Assembly: GCA_905215625.1 (NCBI GenBank)
Contig: CAJMQQ010000014.1
Location: 1 to 51,028 of the forward strand
Source: an uncultured bacterium
Lineage (GTDB): Bacteria > Bacillota > Clostridia > Lachnospirales > Lachnospiraceae
Reading direction: 5' to 3'
Length of the DNA stretch: 51,028 bases
In this document: piece by piece, positions 49,875 through 51,028 of the stretch
Layout: every line of letters begins with the position of its first letter
Position numbering within the stretch: position 1 is the first letter of the stretch
Position numbers and translations under genes: made by a program
Notes under the pieces: generated by a model
The model's input: the letters and a program-made list of their open reading frames with translations, nothing else
The model's database searches: none
Told to the model about the DNA's origin: nothing

Positions 49875-50708
49875 ATGAAAAATATGTTTTCTGCTGGAGA
49901 ATTGGCAAATTATCAGAATATATCGAAACAGACTCTGATTTATTATGATAAAATCGGTCTGTTTAAACCCTGTTATACGGATCCGGAAAATGGTTACCGG
50001 TATTACAGCGCAGAACAGCTGGATGCCCTTGATACCATCCTTATTATGAAAAAAATCGGGTTTTCTCTAAACGAAATTAAAGACCACATGAAGCACTATA
50101 CAACGGAAAACAGTATTCTATTTTTCCAGAATCAGCTCAGGGTTATTGAAGAAAAAATCCAGGAGCTTTCCTTGATTCAGAGCCGTCTGGAGCACCGGTG
50201 CCAGCAAATCGAACACGCCTGCTCCAAAAAGCCGGATGAACCGTCTGTTTTCCAGGCTGCCCCCATCTGCATCCTCTGCCACGATGTAGAAAGCCCTTAT
50301 GGAATGCGGGAAATCAGCATCGCCACAAAGCAGTGCTATGCCCAGGCATTCAGCAGCCATCTGCCTATCTTTTTCCAGTGCGGCGTATCCGTTCCGCTGG
50401 AGCGAATTCTGGATGGCAGCTTTACCAAGGCAAGCATTGCATTTGTAACCACTGAGCCAGTCCCTTCTGTGTCCAATATCCGGATGCTTCCAGCGGGATT
50501 GGCTGCTTCTGTTTACCATTTTGGGAATTACTATGACATGAGTCACTCCTATCTCCGTCTGCTGGAATTCTGCAAAAACCAGAATCTGAAAATCATTTCA
50601 GATTCTTATGAATTCTGCATCAATGATTCGATTACATCCAGATATACGGAGGAGTTTATCACCAAAATCATGTTTTATGTCCAGCCAGAGTCATCTTACG
50701 TAATTTAG
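49875..50708 (+). CDS. MerR-family regulator with effector-binding domain (BmrR/BltR-like)
   Basis: A 277-residue regulator, the length of BmrR. The N-terminal MerR domain is FSAGELANYQNISKQTLIYY to GYRYYSAEQLDALDTI; a coiled-coil dimerisation helix follows (about 78-115). The C-terminal GyrI-like effector domain (about 120-277) would bind drugs or dyes. The ATG at 49875 is the natural start of the MerR domain, with GAGGGA upstream; the frame is open to 49740 but that overlaps the operator. It is divergent from the MATE gene. Confidence 0.9.
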   Translation: MKNMFSAGELANYQNISKQTLIYYDKIGLFKPCYTDPENGYRYYSAEQLDALDTILIMKKIGFSLNEIKDHMKHYTTENSILFFQNQLRVIEEKIQELSLIQSRLEHRCQQIEHACSKKPDEPSVFQAAPICILCHDVESPYGMREISIATKQCYAQAFSSHLPIFFQCGVSVPLERILDGSFTKASIAFVTTEPVPSVSNIRMLPAGLAASVYHFGNYYDMSHSYLRLLEFCKNQNLKIISDSYEFCINDSITSRYTEEFITKIMFYVQPESSYVI

Positions 50709-50724
50709 TTTCATTGAAAATAAA

Positions 50725-50754
50725 AAACTTGCGAGCTATATTACCCACAAGTTT
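50725..50754 (+). terminator. Weak terminator behind merR
   Basis: AAACTTG (50725-50731) and CAAGTTT (50748-50754) form a 7-bp stem followed by CATTTGTTTATTT on the plus strand. Confidence 0.5.
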
Positions 50755-50761
50755 CATTTGT

Positions 50762-50980
50762 TTATTTAATTACAATCCATCTACCATCTCGTTTTGAACC
50801 AACTCGTTCTATTACTTTTTTATTTTGTAACGATATAAATGCTCTTTCTATGGTTCTTTTAGTTAACCCAATTTCTTCTGCTAATTCTTCTGATGTATAT
50901 GCCGGATTTTCAATTAGTAAAGAAACTACTTTCTTTTCGGTTTTATTCAAACCGACATTTTCATTTTTGATTTTGTCCAA
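50762..50980 (-). pseudogene. AT-rich winged-helix fragment, 5' part lost
   Basis: About 72 residues forming one winged helix: LNKTEKKVVSLLIENP, SEELAEEIGLTKRTIERAFI, and a wing with RDGRWIVIK. This resembles the C-terminal HTH of larger AlbA_2 or Fic-type proteins. The frame is closed by a stop at 50996-50998, the only starts are TTG or other weak codons without a ribosome binding site, and the DNA is far richer in A and T than its neighbours. It is probably a relic of a transferred gene. A short functional HTH protein starting at TTG cannot be excluded. Confidence 0.5.
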
Positions 50981-51028
50981 AACATCTTTATCAAATTAAT
51001 AATATATATTATAATTATTAAATATTTT

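Overview
The window looks like the chromosome of an anaerobic, spore-forming member of the Firmicutes, most likely a Lachnospiraceae-type clostridium. The evidence is strong AGGAGG-type ribosome binding sites, sigma-A promoters, a GerA/SpoVAF-family germination protein, a GlpP antiterminator, a DUF1667 protein beside GlpA-like dehydrogenase genes, a THF riboswitch and a YesL-type protein. I see no rRNA, tRNA, CRISPR array, insertion sequence or prophage. Gene density is high and most genes lie on the minus strand.

Positions 1-13,500 are mostly housekeeping: an Mrp-type Fe-S ATPase; a folate ECF S-component under a THF riboswitch; a PPTase/PAP2-phosphatase/metallo-beta-lactamase operon; HPr; rpoD-queH; an argF-membrane protein-birA-mutY-lipid kinase run; a patatin phospholipase; and an NfeD/paraslipin pair whose leader can fold into a three-way junction. 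Positions 13,500-21,400 hold a MATE pump-nadE-rRNA methyltransferase operon, an Rrf2 regulator with an inverted repeat at its own promoter followed by tcdA, a candidate small RNA with G-rich hairpin loops, a broken GNAT acetyltransferase and an orphan GerA/SpoVAF protein.

Positions 21,400-34,400 form a glycerol-phosphate island. It contains an ABC importer without its own ATPase, a cytoplasmic glycerophosphodiesterase, the GlpP antiterminator, a GlpA-like/FAD-oxidoreductase/DUF1667 respiratory-type module, and glycerol kinase with an MgtC-like protein. The three operons each begin with a promoter, a shared CTT(T/A)GAGA leader element and an intrinsic terminator that overlaps it. This suggests that one RNA-binding protein, GlpP, encoded in the same island, controls all of them by antitermination.

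Positions 34,400-51,028 are accessory: YitT and NhaC transporters, an SseB protein, a glycosyltransferase fused to a MarR-like winged helix, a class M sirtuin with a zinc macrodomain (a protein ADP-ribosylation module) facing an HxlR regulator, a complete oppABCDF oligopeptide importer, and a MATE pump facing a BmrR-like MerR regulator across a 19-bp-spacer promoter. The right edge is an AT-rich fragment of a winged-helix protein.

Most functions are assigned from motifs and gene context read by eye; no database search was run.
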